This document shows positions 16,927 through 26,064 of a DNA stretch of 64,000 bases, one piece after another (positions within the stretch are counted from its first letter, which is position 1; each line of letters starts with the position of its first letter). The notes below the pieces were generated by a model that saw only the letters and a list, made by a program, of their open reading frames with translations, did not search any database and was not told where the DNA came from. The DNA is taken from contig NZ_BMRK01000014.1 of assembly GCF_014648595.1 (NCBI RefSeq), positions 27,196 through 91,195 of the forward strand, given 5' to 3'. The stretch is from Nocardioides luteus (GTDB taxonomy: Bacteria > Actinomycetota > Actinomycetes > Propionibacteriales > Nocardioidaceae). Position numbers and translations under genes: made by a program.

Positions 16927-17997
16927 TCAGTCGACCGCGGCCAGGTCCGCGGCGACCTCGTCCGCTGCCGCGACGGAGACCTCCTGCAGCCCGCGGATCA
17001 GTTCGGTGCAGGACTCCGTGTACATGTCAGGTGTGAGCGTGACACCGTCCAGGCTGCCGTTCGACAGCAGGATGTTGACCGCCCGGTGGGCGGGTACCCC
17101 GATGGCTCCATCGCTCGCGGTGTCGAGAGTGATCTCGTCGAGGGCCTTGCGCTGACCCTCCGAGGTCGCGGTGTAGAAGTCCGCGAGCGATCGCCGCCAG
17201 GTGGCCTCGGCCGCCCTGAGCTCGGCGAGCTGTGTCTTGTTGAGAGGCATCTCGCCCGCGAGGCCATTCGCCTGCGCGACCTCGCGCTCGGCGAGCGCCC
17301 GCCTCATGATGATCCGCTCCGCGCCGAACGACTCGTAGGCCGGGCGCAAGTGACCCAGCGCCTCGATCTCGGCGTCGATCTTGGCATCACCGACCACCGG
17401 CACCAGCGTCGAGATCGTGAGGAGGTTGTCGGAGAGCGACGAGTAGGCCAGCAGCCCCTCCACCAGAGTCTCCTGCATGCGGACGTCGGTACGCGTCTTC
17501 GGCAGGGCATCCAACGACCGCCGGGCCACCGAGATGGCATCCGCGAGCGGCTGGTCCGCTTCGACGTCGATCTGCTCCGCCTTCGCGGTCCAGGTCGTGA
17601 CGGACTCATCGGTCTGCTCCTGCAGCGGCCTCATGATCACGTCGGGGACGCCTGCTTCGGCGGCGTCGCGCTCGAGCAACAGGTTGATCGCCAGGTCGAA
17701 CGTGCTGGGCAGGGCTTTCACGACAGACTCGGCCTGACGCACCGACGTGCTCGACGGTGCGGTCGGGGAGCCTGCCGGGTCGGCGGCGCGGTCGGAGGCC
17801 AGCGGCCCCAGCGCAGCACCGGCGACGCCGAGGACCGCGACTGCCAGGGCGGTCCCGGCAGCTGCGACGACCCGGCCCCGGAGGGCGCGGCGGCGTCCTC
17901 GACGGAGATCGTCGGCAGGATCGGAGGGCGGCACCGGCGCGGTGGCGCCGAGGCGGTAGAGACCCTCACCGAGCAGGACGTCATCGGATGTGTTCAT
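16927..17997 (-). CDS. Membrane-anchored NIT-like sensor, candidate anti-sigma factor
   Basis: This protein (356 residues) has a short cytoplasmic N-terminus (1-40, MNTSDDVLLGEGLYRLG), one membrane span (about 41-65) and a long helical extracytoplasmic part (about 85-350). The latter, with LAINLLLERDAAEAGV, IIMRRALAEREVA and AEATWRRSLADFY, resembles the nitrate/nitrite-sensing NIT helical bundle seen in actinobacterial histidine kinases. The stop of the SigE-family sigma gene overlaps this start (ATGA), the usual arrangement of an ECF sigma and its membrane partner. An anti-sigma role with ligand sensing outside is inferred; no ZAS zinc motif is present. Confidence 0.6.
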   Translation of the reverse strand: MNTSDDVLLGEGLYRLGATAPVPPSDPADDLRRGRRRALRGRVVAAAGTALAVAVLGVAGAALGPLASDRAADPAGSPTAPSSTSVRQAESVVKALPSTFDLAINLLLERDAAEAGVPDVIMRPLQEQTDESVTTWTAKAEQIDVEADQPLADAISVARRSLDALPKTRTDVRMQETLVEGLLAYSSLSDNLLTISTLVPVVGDAKIDAEIEALGHLRPAYESFGAERIIMRRALAEREVAQANGLAGEMPLNKTQLAELRAAEATWRRSLADFYTATSEGQRKALDEITLDTASDGAIGVPAHRAVNILLSNGSLDGVTLTPDMYTESCTELIRGLQEVSVAAADEVAADLAAVD

Positions 17998-18494
17998 CGC
18001 GGGCCTCCCTGGGGAGCGTGGTGGGGGCGGAGGGCGTGGCGGAGGTTGGTCAGGGCGGCCGACGTCTGGCTCTTGACCGTGCCGGTGCTGATGCCGAGGT
18101 CCGCAGCGGTCTCCTCGACCGACAGACCCCAGTAGTGGCGCAGCACCACGACGCGGCGCTGACCTGCAGGAATGGCGCGCAGCGCGGCCCAGAGCTCGTC
18201 GACGTCCTCGGTCGCCGGGCCGCTCGGAGCCGGGCGGTCGGCGATCTCGCCCACCCGCTCACGCCGCCACGGTCGACGACCCTCGTCGAGATGGCTGTTG
18301 ACCAGCACCCTGCGTACGTAGGCGTCGACGCTGTCGGCCTTCCGCACCTTCCGCCACGCCGCGTACACCTTCGACAGCGTCAGCTGCACGATGTCCTCGG
18401 CGCGGTGCTCGTCACCGCACAGCAGGTAGGCCGCGCGAAACAGATGCGCGCGTCTCTCCCTGACGTAGGCAGTGAACTCCTCGTCCCGACTCAA
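17994..18494 (-). CDS. SigE-family (SigE/ECF) RNA polymerase sigma factor
   Basis: This ECF-type sigma factor (166 residues) has region 2 at about 7-75 (LFRAAYLLCGDEHRAEDIVQLTLSKVYAAW) and region 4 at about 100-160 (RRVVVLRHYWGLSVEETAADLGISTGTVKSQTSAAL). It matches the Streptomyces-type SigE-family subgroup whose partners are membrane proteins. The start is TTG at 18494 with GGAGGAG just upstream. The last bases overlap the membrane partner start. Target promoters are not evident in the window. Confidence 0.9.
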   Translation of the reverse strand: MSRDEEFTAYVRERRAHLFRAAYLLCGDEHRAEDIVQLTLSKVYAAWRKVRKADSVDAYVRRVLVNSHLDEGRRPWRRERVGEIADRPAPSGPATEDVDELWAALRAIPAGQRRVVVLRHYWGLSVEETAADLGISTGTVKSQTSAALTNLRHALRPHHAPQGGPR

Positions 18495-18569
18495 AGGTCT
18501 CCTCCTCCGGTTCCTACCCCCGACGCCCTACTGACGTAGCCGGCTCTCGATCGGTTGGGACGGATGCAC

Positions 18570-19151
18570 TCAGGTCTCCAGCGAGTCGAGCAGCATCGGG
18601 AGGGATCCGGCCAGGAGACCGAGGAGATCCTCACGCGACAGACCCGCGGGGTCCTTCTTCCAGGAGAGCACCAGCTCCTCCGACATCGCCAGCCAGCCGC
18701 GGACGACCAGGCGAGCGGCGGGAGTGTCGGGTACGAAGTCGGGGGCTGCCTCGAAGATGCGACCCCCGAGCGCCCCGAAGGCGTCGTCGTAGATCTCGCG
18801 CAGCACCGGGTCGCTGGCCGCGCCCCGGACCATGGAGACGTAGCCCTCGTAGTTGGCGTCGACGAAGTCGACATAGGCGGCCATCGAGTGCAGCAGCCGC
18901 TCGACCGGTTCCCCGGTCGCCGGCGGCTCGGTCTGGGCGACGAGGGCCTCGGCCGCACGCCTCACGACCGCCTCGCGGAAGGCCGTCTTGTCGCCGAAGT
19001 AGTGGTAGAGCAGCCCGCGCGAGATGCCGGCCTCGCGCGCCACCAGGTCGATGGACATCTCGTCCAGCGAGTGGTGGGCGAAGAGGCGAATGCCCAGGTC
19101 GAGCAGCTGCTCGCGGCGCTGCTCGGGCGTCAGTCTCGTCCGTTGGCTCAT
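18570..19151 (-). CDS. TetR-family repressor
   Basis: This 193-residue regulator has an N-terminal TetR HTH at about 8-55 (RREQLLDLGIRLFAHHSLDEMSIDLVAREAGISRGLLYHYFGDK) and a helical ligand-binding C-terminus. It is divergent from the Baeyer-Villiger monooxygenase gene, 48 bases away. A 21-bp inverted repeat in that gap fits its operator, so it probably controls itself and the monooxygenase-SDR operon in response to a ketone or steroid-like substrate (inference). Confidence 0.93.
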   Translation of the reverse strand: MSQRTRLTPEQRREQLLDLGIRLFAHHSLDEMSIDLVAREAGISRGLLYHYFGDKTAFREAVVRRAAEALVAQTEPPATGEPVERLLHSMAAYVDFVDANYEGYVSMVRGAASDPVLREIYDDAFGALGGRIFEAAPDFVPDTPAARLVVRGWLAMSEELVLSWKKDPAGLSREDLLGLLAGSLPMLLDSLET

Positions 19152-19161
19152 GTCGACCAGT

Positions 19162-19182
19162 CTATTGACAGACGTTCAATAG
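19162..19182. promoter_or_regulatory. TetR operator between divergent tetR and monooxygenase genes
   Basis: CTATTGA-N7-TCAATAG is a perfect 7-base inverted repeat with a seven-base spacer, centred in the 48-base divergent promoter region. Its size and form are typical of TetR-family sites. The AT-rich half-sites stand out in GC-rich sequence. Confidence 0.8.
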
Positions 19183-19199
19183 GCAAGAATACTCTCGGT

Positions 19200-20726
19200 A
19201 TGACCACTGCTGACCTCACCCATGTCGACCACCTGATCGTCGGTGCCGGCTTCGGAGGCCTGTGCGCGGCGATCAAGCTCGAGGAGGACGGCGAGCGCGA
19301 CTTCGTCGTCATCGAGAAGGGGTCCGGCGTCGGCGGGACCTGGCGCGACAACACCTACCCCGGCGCCGCCTGCGACGTGCCCAGCCAGCTCTACAGCTAC
19401 TCCTTCGCGCTCAACCCCGACTGGTCGATGAGCTTCTCTCCCCAGCCGGAGATCGAGGCCTACATCAACAAGGTCGCCGACGAGTCGGGCACGCTGGACC
19501 GTTTCGTCTTCGACACCGCGATGACCGCCGCGACCTGGGACGAGACCCGCCAGCGCTGGCTCGTCGAGACCGAGGGCCCGACCGGCGCGAAGACGTACGC
19601 AGCGACCACCCTCATCGCCGGCCCCGGCGCGCTCAGCGAGCCGCGGCTGCCCGACATCGAGGGCATCGGCGACTTCCAGGGCGAGATCTTCCACTCCGCG
19701 AAGTGGAACCACGACGTCGACCTCACCGGCAAGCGCGTCGCGGTGATCGGCACGGGTGCGAGCGCGATCCAGATCGTCCCGGAGATCCAGAAGAAGGCCG
19801 CGCACCTCGACGTCTACCAGCGCACCCCACCCTGGGTCCTCCCCCGCAACGAGCACCGCTACTCCAAGCTCGAGAAGGCCGCCTTCCGTCACGTGCCCGG
19901 CCTCCAGCGCGCCGCACGCGCGGCGGTCTACTGGGGCCTCGAGGTCCGTGTCCTCGGCCTCGCCGTGCAGCCGAAGCTCACCAAGGCCCACGAGCTGATG
20001 GCCCGCAACAACATCCGCCGCGGCATCAAGGACCCCGAGCTGCGCCGCAAGGTGACCCCCGACTACACCCTCGGCTGCAAGCGCACGCTGATCTCCAACG
20101 CCTACTACCCCGCGCTGGACTCCGACAACGTCGACCTCATCACCGACGGCATCGAGCGGGTCAGCGAGAACGCGGTCGTCGCCAAGGACGGCACCAGCCG
20201 AGAGATCGACGTCCTGGTCGTGGCGACCGGCTTCTACACCACCGACCTGCCCATCGCGCACGCGATCACCGGCAGCAAGGGCCGCACCATGGCCGAGCGG
20301 TTCGCCGAGGTCGGGATGAGCGCCTACAAGGGCACCACCGTCCCCGAGTTCCCCAACCTCTTCTTCGTGGTCGGCCCCAACACCGGCCTGGGCCACTCCT
20401 CGATGGTCTTCATCATCGAGTCGCAGGTGGCCTACATCCGCGACGCGATCCGCACGATGCGTACCAATGCGTACGCCACCGTCGAGCCCACCGAGGACGC
20501 CACCTCGGCCTGGAACGACGACCTGCAGCGCAAGATGGCCGACACGGTCTGGTCCGACGGCGGCTGCGCGTCGTGGTATCTCGACGAGCACGGCCGCAAC
20601 ACCACCCTGTGGCCGAGCTTCACCTTCCTGTTCCGCCACCTGACCAGCAAGTTCGATGTCGACAAGTACGTCGTGACCGCAGCCTCGACGGTCTCGACCA
20701 CCGATGAGGAGAGTGTCCCCGCATGA
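19200..20726 (+). CDS. Flavin-containing (Baeyer-Villiger type) monooxygenase
   Basis: This 508-residue NADPH-dependent FAD monooxygenase is predicted to oxidise ketones to esters or lactones. It shows the first Rossmann motif IVGAGFGGLCAAI near residue 15, GGTWRDNTYPGAACDVPS, the BVMO fingerprint-like FQGEIFHSAKWNHD near 160, the second Rossmann motif VAVIGTGASAIQ and the late ATGFYTTDLP block. The ATG at 19200 gives a normal start next to the TetR operator. The SDR start overlaps its stop (ATGA). Exact substrate cannot be read from sequence. Confidence 0.93.
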   Translation: MTTADLTHVDHLIVGAGFGGLCAAIKLEEDGERDFVVIEKGSGVGGTWRDNTYPGAACDVPSQLYSYSFALNPDWSMSFSPQPEIEAYINKVADESGTLDRFVFDTAMTAATWDETRQRWLVETEGPTGAKTYAATTLIAGPGALSEPRLPDIEGIGDFQGEIFHSAKWNHDVDLTGKRVAVIGTGASAIQIVPEIQKKAAHLDVYQRTPPWVLPRNEHRYSKLEKAAFRHVPGLQRAARAAVYWGLEVRVLGLAVQPKLTKAHELMARNNIRRGIKDPELRRKVTPDYTLGCKRTLISNAYYPALDSDNVDLITDGIERVSENAVVAKDGTSREIDVLVVATGFYTTDLPIAHAITGSKGRTMAERFAEVGMSAYKGTTVPEFPNLFFVVGPNTGLGHSSMVFIIESQVAYIRDAIRTMRTNAYATVEPTEDATSAWNDDLQRKMADTVWSDGGCASWYLDEHGRNTTLWPSFTFLFRHLTSKFDVDKYVVTAASTVSTTDEESVPA

Positions 20727-21559
20727 AGTCCTTCGACGACAAGGTAGTCGTACTCACCGGAGCCGGCTCCGGCATCGGCCGCGCCCTCGCGGTCGACCTC
20801 GCCGGCCGTGGCGCCCGGCTCGCCCTCTCCGACGTCAACGAGGCAGGCTTGGCCGAGACCGTCGACCTGGCCAAGCAGGCCGGCGCCCGGGAGATCAGGT
20901 CGGACCGGCTCGACGTCGCCGACCGCGAGGCCTTCCGGACGTACGCCCAGACGGTCATCGACCACTTCGGCACCGTCAACCTGGTGATCAACAACGCCGG
21001 CGTCGCGCTCTCGGGCCGCATCAACGACCTCGACTGGGAGGACATCGACTGGATCATCGGCATCGACTGGTGGGGCGTCGTGCACGGCACGAAGTTCTTC
21101 CTCCCCGCCCTGATCGAGTCCGGCGACGCCCACATCATCAACATCTCCTCGCTGTTCGGTCTCGTCTCGATGCCCGACCAGGCGTTCTACAACGCCGCGA
21201 AGTACGCCGTCCGCGGCTTCACCGAGGCCCTGCGCGAGGAGATGCTCATCGACGGCCACAACGTCGGCGTCACCTCGGTCCACCCCGGCGGCATCAAGAC
21301 GGCCGTGGCCCGCTCCGCCCGCGTCTCGGCCAAGGACGACCAGGCCGCGACCGCGAAGTTCTTCGACGAGAAGCTCGCCAAGATGGAGCCCGAGCGCGCC
21401 GCCGAGATCATCATCAAGGGCATCGAGAAGAAGCAGGCCCGCGTGCTCGTCGGCCTCGACGCCCACGTCATCCACAACTTCGGCAAGTTCACCGGCTCGC
21501 GCTACCAGGACCTGATCGCCTTCGGCGCGAAGTACGTGATGCCCAAGAAGAATCACTGA
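20723..21559 (+). CDS. Short-chain dehydrogenase/reductase
   Basis: This classical SDR (278 residues) has the cofactor motif TGAGSGIGRALA near residue 12, NNAGVA near 92, the catalytic Ser in INISSLFG, and YxxxK as YNAAKYA near 155. It is translationally coupled to the monooxygenase, so it likely supplies or removes the ketone as the paired alcohol dehydrogenase. The substrate is not known. Downstream lies a cluster of repeat elements, which may end the transcript. Confidence 0.93.
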   Translation: MKSFDDKVVVLTGAGSGIGRALAVDLAGRGARLALSDVNEAGLAETVDLAKQAGAREIRSDRLDVADREAFRTYAQTVIDHFGTVNLVINNAGVALSGRINDLDWEDIDWIIGIDWWGVVHGTKFFLPALIESGDAHIINISSLFGLVSMPDQAFYNAAKYAVRGFTEALREEMLIDGHNVGVTSVHPGGIKTAVARSARVSAKDDQAATAKFFDEKLAKMEPERAAEIIIKGIEKKQARVLVGLDAHVIHNFGKFTGSRYQDLIAFGAKYVMPKKNH

Positions 21560-21584
21560 GGCTGGACGTCGCGTTCGAGCCGGC

Positions 21585-21744
21585 TGTGTTGGTCTCGACA
21601 CGCCTTCGCCTAGCGGCTCCGGCGGCTCGACCAGCGCGGATTCCCGTCCGCCGTCGGTCGAGCCGCGAGCGCCAGCGAGCGTGTCGAGACCAACACGGCT
21701 CGTTAGCGCTTCGTTCGACCGCGTGGGTCTCGACAGGCTCGACC
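21585..21744. repeat. Cluster of dispersed palindromic repeats
   Basis: A long imperfect inverted repeat has its left arm (GGTCTCGACACGCC...GGCTCGACC) at 21591-21632 and its right arm (GGTCGAGCC...GTGTCGAGACC) at 21656-21691, with matching gtgtt/aacac flanks. A standard 19-bp copy follows at 21726-21744. The cluster fills most of the gap after the SDR gene, with no gene visible in it. Confidence 0.85.
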
Positions 21745-21824
21745 ACCGATACCTGAGCTCGACCGCCGGGGAGACCACCGGATTCCGGGCGCGCGACCGT
21801 AGCCGGTCGTGGCAGATTGGCCCC

Positions 21825-22355
21825 ATGGCACGCTTCGAGGCAGGCACTCAGGTCCGGGTCGAGATGACGAAGTGGGGCAACAAGCCTCACTGGGGCTTCG
21901 ACGGGATCTATCTCGGTGAGGACGAGCACGGCGAGTGGCTGGGTCACCCGGTCGGCACCGCGTTCGCCCGGCCGGGCCGGGGCTGGGTGGCCGACTGGGC
22001 TTCGGTGAGCGTGGTGCCGCACCGCGACGCCGCCCACTACGCGGCGTTCAACCGGCCCAACGACAAGGTCAGCTCGGAGATCTACGTCGACATGTGCACC
22101 CCGCCGGTGTGGCAGGACTCCACGCTGACCTGCATCGACCTCGACCTCGACGTGGTCAGGAAGTTCGACGGCAACGCCTACATCGTCGACGAGGACGAGT
22201 TCGAGCAGCACCAGCTCGAGTACGGCTACCCGCCCGAGATCATCTCGATGGCCGAGGACTCCGCCGAGCGCGTCTTCCTGGCGGTCAAGGAGGGCCGGGC
22301 GCCGTACGACACCACCCCTGAGCGCTGGTTCGAGGCGCTGGGCCGCCATCGATGA
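21825..22355 (+). CDS. DUF402 domain protein
   Basis: This 176-residue protein resembles DUF402 (FomD-like) nucleoside diphosphate hydrolases or phosphatases: HWGFDGIYLGEDEHGEWLGHP, then IYVDMCTPP, CIDLDLDVVRKFDG and IVDEDEFEQHQLEYGYP, the last two giving the acidic metal-binding pattern. The start ATG at 21825 was chosen because upstream in-frame sequence is repeat DNA. It converges on the ThrE exporter with only seven bases between stops. The physiological substrate is unknown. Confidence 0.8.
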   Translation: MARFEAGTQVRVEMTKWGNKPHWGFDGIYLGEDEHGEWLGHPVGTAFARPGRGWVADWASVSVVPHRDAAHYAAFNRPNDKVSSEIYVDMCTPPVWQDSTLTCIDLDLDVVRKFDGNAYIVDEDEFEQHQLEYGYPPEIISMAEDSAERVFLAVKEGRAPYDTTPERWFEALGRHR

Positions 22356-22362
22356 CCGTCGC

Positions 22363-23685
22363 TCACCCGCCCGACTTCGTGGAACGTCGCAGCGGTCCAA
22401 CCAGGCGCGGGCCCGAGAGCCGCGTCTCGATGCGCCAGGCCCGCCGCTGTAGCGGCTGGGCGATGTATTCACCCAGGATCACGCCGGAGGCCAGCGCCAG
22501 CGCGACCGAGGCGGCGGTGAAGAGCGCCACCAGGCCGACCGAGGTGGTCGCCGGGGTCTCCTGCGCGAGCATGGAGAGACCTCGGTAGATGGAGTAGCCG
22601 GGCAGGAACGGCACGGCTCCGGAGACGACGATGACCAGCGGCGGCACCTTCAGCCGGGATGCGACCGAGTAGGCCACCAGACCGACGAACAGGGACGCGA
22701 CGGCGACCCGCCAGGTGCGCCCCACGTCGCCGGGCACCGCCACCGAGAGGGCCACGGCACCGGCGGCCACGAACGCGATCGGGATCAGGGTGCGGGGAGG
22801 AGCGTAAGCGGCGTACGCGAAGGAGGCCGCGGCGGCAGCGCCGCCCAGGACGGAGACGGTGATCGACTGGAGCGAGCTGGCGCCGGTCGACACCGAGGCC
22901 ACGATGTCCACGCCGATCGCTCCCGCGAACACGAGACCACCCGTGACACCGGCGATGATGCCCGCGGTGGAGACCAGCGCCTCCATGATCCGGGCACTGG
23001 CGGTGACGTGGAAACCTGTCAAGGCATCCTGCAACGCACCCATGAACGCGATGCCCGCCAGCATCACGGTGATGTTGGCCGTGATCGAGCTGGAGACGTC
23101 GAGGTTCAGGGGCAGGGTCGCGGCGACGACCGCGATCAAGGTGGCCAGCCCGGCGCCGGCGACCTGCAGGTAGAACAACGGCAGCTCCCAGCGGCGTGAC
23201 ATGAAGTACTGGAGCTGGTCGATCGCGGCACCGGAGATGAGGGCCAGGGTGGCGACGCGAAGGTCACCACCGAGATAGATCGTGATCGTGCCCGCCATCA
23301 TGGCGATGCCGAGCGTGACCGCCCATCGCGGACGCCGGTGGCCGCCCGAGACGATGCGGCCGAGCTCGATCCGCGCACCCTGGAGGTCGATCTCGTTGCT
23401 GACGATCTTGCGGACCAGGTGGTCGACGGCGGTCAGGTGGTCGTAGTCGGTGGTCCGGTTCTTCACCTGGCGGGTGGTGTGGATCGGGATCGCCTCGGGG
23501 TCGGCCTGATAGCTCATCGCGAGGCTCGTGTAGGTGACGTCGACCTCGGCCCCGCGCAAGCCCAGATGCTGGGAGAGCGACCTCATCGTCGCGGTCACGT
23601 CAGCAGCCCCGGCACCGGTCGACATCAGGAGCTCACCGACGCGTAGGCAGAAGTCCAGAGTCAGGTTCACCTCGCGCGCGTCCAC
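22363..23685 (-). CDS. thrE: ThrE-family threonine/serine exporter
   Basis: This protein (440 residues with this start) has the ThrE N-terminal half (LTLDFCLRVGELLMSTGAGAADVTATM, then SLAMSYQAD) followed by about ten hydrophobic segments from residue 125 on, including the ALQDALTGFHVTASARIMEALVSTAGI region. The family exports threonine and serine. GTG at 23685 places the start just before DAREVNLTLDF as in homologues; a TTG at 23739 would add 18 residues of uncertain value. It is divergent from the glutamate-cysteine ligase-like gene. Confidence 0.85.
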   Translation of the reverse strand: MDAREVNLTLDFCLRVGELLMSTGAGAADVTATMRSLSQHLGLRGAEVDVTYTSLAMSYQADPEAIPIHTTRQVKNRTTDYDHLTAVDHLVRKIVSNEIDLQGARIELGRIVSGGHRRPRWAVTLGIAMMAGTITIYLGGDLRVATLALISGAAIDQLQYFMSRRWELPLFYLQVAGAGLATLIAVVAATLPLNLDVSSSITANITVMLAGIAFMGALQDALTGFHVTASARIMEALVSTAGIIAGVTGGLVFAGAIGVDIVASVSTGASSLQSITVSVLGGAAAAASFAYAAYAPPRTLIPIAFVAAGAVALSVAVPGDVGRTWRVAVASLFVGLVAYSVASRLKVPPLVIVVSGAVPFLPGYSIYRGLSMLAQETPATTSVGLVALFTAASVALALASGVILGEYIAQPLQRRAWRIETRLSGPRLVGPLRRSTKSGG

Positions 23686-23767
23686 CGTCAAATGGTGCCA
23701 TTGCAAAGGCGAACGACAGGCATTCACGATGCTCGACAAACGGACGTTCGCAAGGGACGCTCAGAAC

Positions 23768-24895
23768 ATGCGGATCGACTTCCATCCCTCCCCTCGGCCG
23801 ACCCTCGGCGTCGAGTGGGAGCTCGCGCTCGTCGACCGTGAGACACGTGACCTGGTCAACGTCGCCGACCACCTCTTCGCGCGGGCCAAGGCCCGGGTCC
23901 CGAGCCCCGAACGCATCCACAAGGAGCTGCTGCGCAACACCGTCGAGATCGTCACCGGCATCTGTGAGACGGTCGAGGAGGCCGTCGACCAGATCCGGGC
24001 GACGACCGCCGGGGTGGCCGAGGCCGGAGACGATCTCGGGGTCGACCTCTTCGGCGCCGGCACCCACCCGTTCGCGTCCTGGACGACGCAGGAGCTCTCC
24101 GCCGGCCATCGTTACCAGGAGCTCATCGACCGCACCCAGTGGTGGGGCCGGCAGATGCTCATCTGGGGCGTGCACGTACATGTCGGCCTCCCCGAGCGCG
24201 ATCGGGTGCTGCCCGTGCTCAACGGCCTGCTCACCTACTACCCGCACTTCCAGGCGCTGAGCGCCTCCTCGCCGATCTGGGCCGGCGTCGACACCGGTTA
24301 CGCGTCCAACCGGGCGCTGATGTTCCAGCAGTTGCCGACCGCCGGGCTGCCGTTCCAGTTCTCGACGTGGCAGGAGTTCGAGGCGTACGTCTCGGACCAG
24401 ACGGTCACCGGCGTGATCGAGGACATCAGCGAGGTGCGCTGGGACATCCGGCCCTCGCCGAAGCTCGGCACGATCGAGAACCGGATCTGCGACGGGATCG
24501 CCAAGGTCGACGAGCTGGCCGCGATCGCCGCGCTCGCCCACTGTCTCTGCGTCGACCTCGACCAGCGGGTGGCCGCCGGGGAGCCGGTGGCGACGATGCC
24601 GCCGTGGCACGTCCAGGAGAACAAGTGGCGGGCGGCCCGTTACGGCCTGGACGCCATCGTGATCCTCAACGACGCCTCCGAGGAGCGGCTGGTCACCGAC
24701 GACCTCGCCGACCTGCTGACCCGGCTCGAGCCGGTGGCCGCGCGGCTGGGCTGTGAGAAGGAGCTGGCCGGCGTGCACGACATCATCCGCCAAGGCGCCT
24801 CTTACCAGCGCCAGCGTGCGATCGCGGCCTCCACCGAGGGCGATCTGGTCGCGGTCGTCGACTCGGTCGTACGTGACCTGCGCGGGTCGCTCTAG
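23768..24895 (+). CDS. Glutamate-cysteine ligase-like carboxylate-amine ligase (YbdK/GCS2 family)
   Basis: This 375-residue ATP-dependent ligase has the GCS2 signatures PTLGVEWELALVDRET near the start, KELLRNTVEIVTGIC near 60, HVHVGLPERDRVLPVLNGL near 140, WEEFEAYV-like text (QEFEAYV) and IENRICDG near 240. Such proteins form gamma-glutamylcysteine or analogous amides. The ATG at 23768 gives the family-typical start. Its last four bases overlap the convergent FUSC gene. A role in thiol metabolism is likely but the exact product is not provable here. Confidence 0.85.
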   Translation: MRIDFHPSPRPTLGVEWELALVDRETRDLVNVADHLFARAKARVPSPERIHKELLRNTVEIVTGICETVEEAVDQIRATTAGVAEAGDDLGVDLFGAGTHPFASWTTQELSAGHRYQELIDRTQWWGRQMLIWGVHVHVGLPERDRVLPVLNGLLTYYPHFQALSASSPIWAGVDTGYASNRALMFQQLPTAGLPFQFSTWQEFEAYVSDQTVTGVIEDISEVRWDIRPSPKLGTIENRICDGIAKVDELAAIAALAHCLCVDLDQRVAAGEPVATMPPWHVQENKWRAARYGLDAIVILNDASEERLVTDDLADLLTRLEPVAARLGCEKELAGVHDIIRQGASYQRQRAIAASTEGDLVAVVDSVVRDLRGSL

Positions 24896-26031
24896 GAGCC
24901 GTCGGAGCCCTCGGAGCCGCGTGGCGGCAGCGGCGGCAGGGCGTCGGTCGCCTCGAACTGCCCCATCCCGGTGACCCCGAGCAGGTCGACGATGATCGAG
25001 CGGAGCTGGACGAGGATCACCTCGGCGTTGAGCGAGTCGGAGCGCTGCACCAGGCCCGTCTGCTCACCGATGTGGAGCAGCACGGCCCTGGCCTCCTCGC
25101 TGAGCCCGTCGGGGCTGCGCCCGGCAGCGAGCTCGGCCTCGACGACGTCGACGGCGTCGGCGATGCCGAAGGCCAGCCGGTAGTACTCCTCAGGCACGAT
25201 GTCGCCGCGGTAGGCCGAGACGGCTGCCCTTCGCACCATCACGCGGGTGCTCCGCAGGGCGCGGTCGAGCGGTTCGACGAGCTCGGCGACCCGGTGGACG
25301 TGGCTGCGATGTCGGAACCGGAACGGCGAGGAGGTGAGCACGGACATGCCCTCCTCGGCGGCGTCCTGCAGCTCGCGGATCAACGGGTCGGTGGCGCGGG
25401 CGTCGGCGAGGACCTTGAGCCCGTAGACGGCGTCGGCGTCGAGCATCACCTGGCCGCCGGCCCGCAGCAGCGAGGCGATCTTCTTGGCCACGACCGCCGC
25501 CTGCTCGCCCGGTCGCCGCAGCGGCGCGGCGGGCACGATGGAGGCGGCGACCAGCGCGACCGCACCGCCGATCAGCGCGTCGGTCCAGCGGGTGAAGGCC
25601 GCGCCGGGCGTCGGCAGCAGCCCCATCACGAAGATCGACTGCACCGCGGCCTGGTTGCGGAAGACCTGACCGGAGGAGATGAAGATGCCGACGACCATGG
25701 CCATCGCGACGACCAGGGTCATCTGCCAGGCGCCCTCGCCGATGATCTGCACGACGATGTCGCCGAGGAAGACGCCGAGGGCGACCCCGATCGTCACCTC
25801 GGTGACCCGCCGCAGCCGCTGCCCGTAGGAGGTGCCGAGGCTGACGACCGCGGCGATCGGCGCGAAGACCGGCTGCACGTGGCCGAGCAGGCCGGCCGCG
25901 ATGAACCACGCCACCCCGGCCGCGCCTGCGGCCTGCAGCACGTGCCACCGCTTCGACCTCAGCCGCGCCAACCGCCTGCGTACGTCGGAGCGCACCTGCT
26001 CACGTGAGACCCGTGAAGCAGTGAACGCCAT
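24892..26031 (-). CDS. FUSC-family membrane transporter (aromatic acid exporter-like)
   Basis: This 379-residue protein has a basic N-terminus, about six membrane segments between 33 and 170 (GVAWFIAAGLLGHVQPVFAPIAAVVSLG, VTIGVALGVFLGDIVVQIIG, LIGGAVALVAASIV) and a long helical cytoplasmic C-terminus. This is the FUSC/ArAE half-transporter layout linked to efflux of aromatic or weak acids. It overlaps the convergent ligase by four bases at its 3' end. The substrate is unknown. Confidence 0.85.
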   Translation of the reverse strand: MAFTASRVSREQVRSDVRRRLARLRSKRWHVLQAAGAAGVAWFIAAGLLGHVQPVFAPIAAVVSLGTSYGQRLRRVTEVTIGVALGVFLGDIVVQIIGEGAWQMTLVVAMAMVVGIFISSGQVFRNQAAVQSIFVMGLLPTPGAAFTRWTDALIGGAVALVAASIVPAAPLRRPGEQAAVVAKKIASLLRAGGQVMLDADAVYGLKVLADARATDPLIRELQDAAEEGMSVLTSSPFRFRHRSHVHRVAELVEPLDRALRSTRVMVRRAAVSAYRGDIVPEEYYRLAFGIADAVDVVEAELAAGRSPDGLSEEARAVLLHIGEQTGLVQRSDSLNAEVILVQLRSIIVDLLGVTGMGQFEATDALPPLPPRGSEGSDGS

Positions 26032-26064
26032 GCGCAGATCTTAAGGGCAGCGGCGCGGCCGGGG

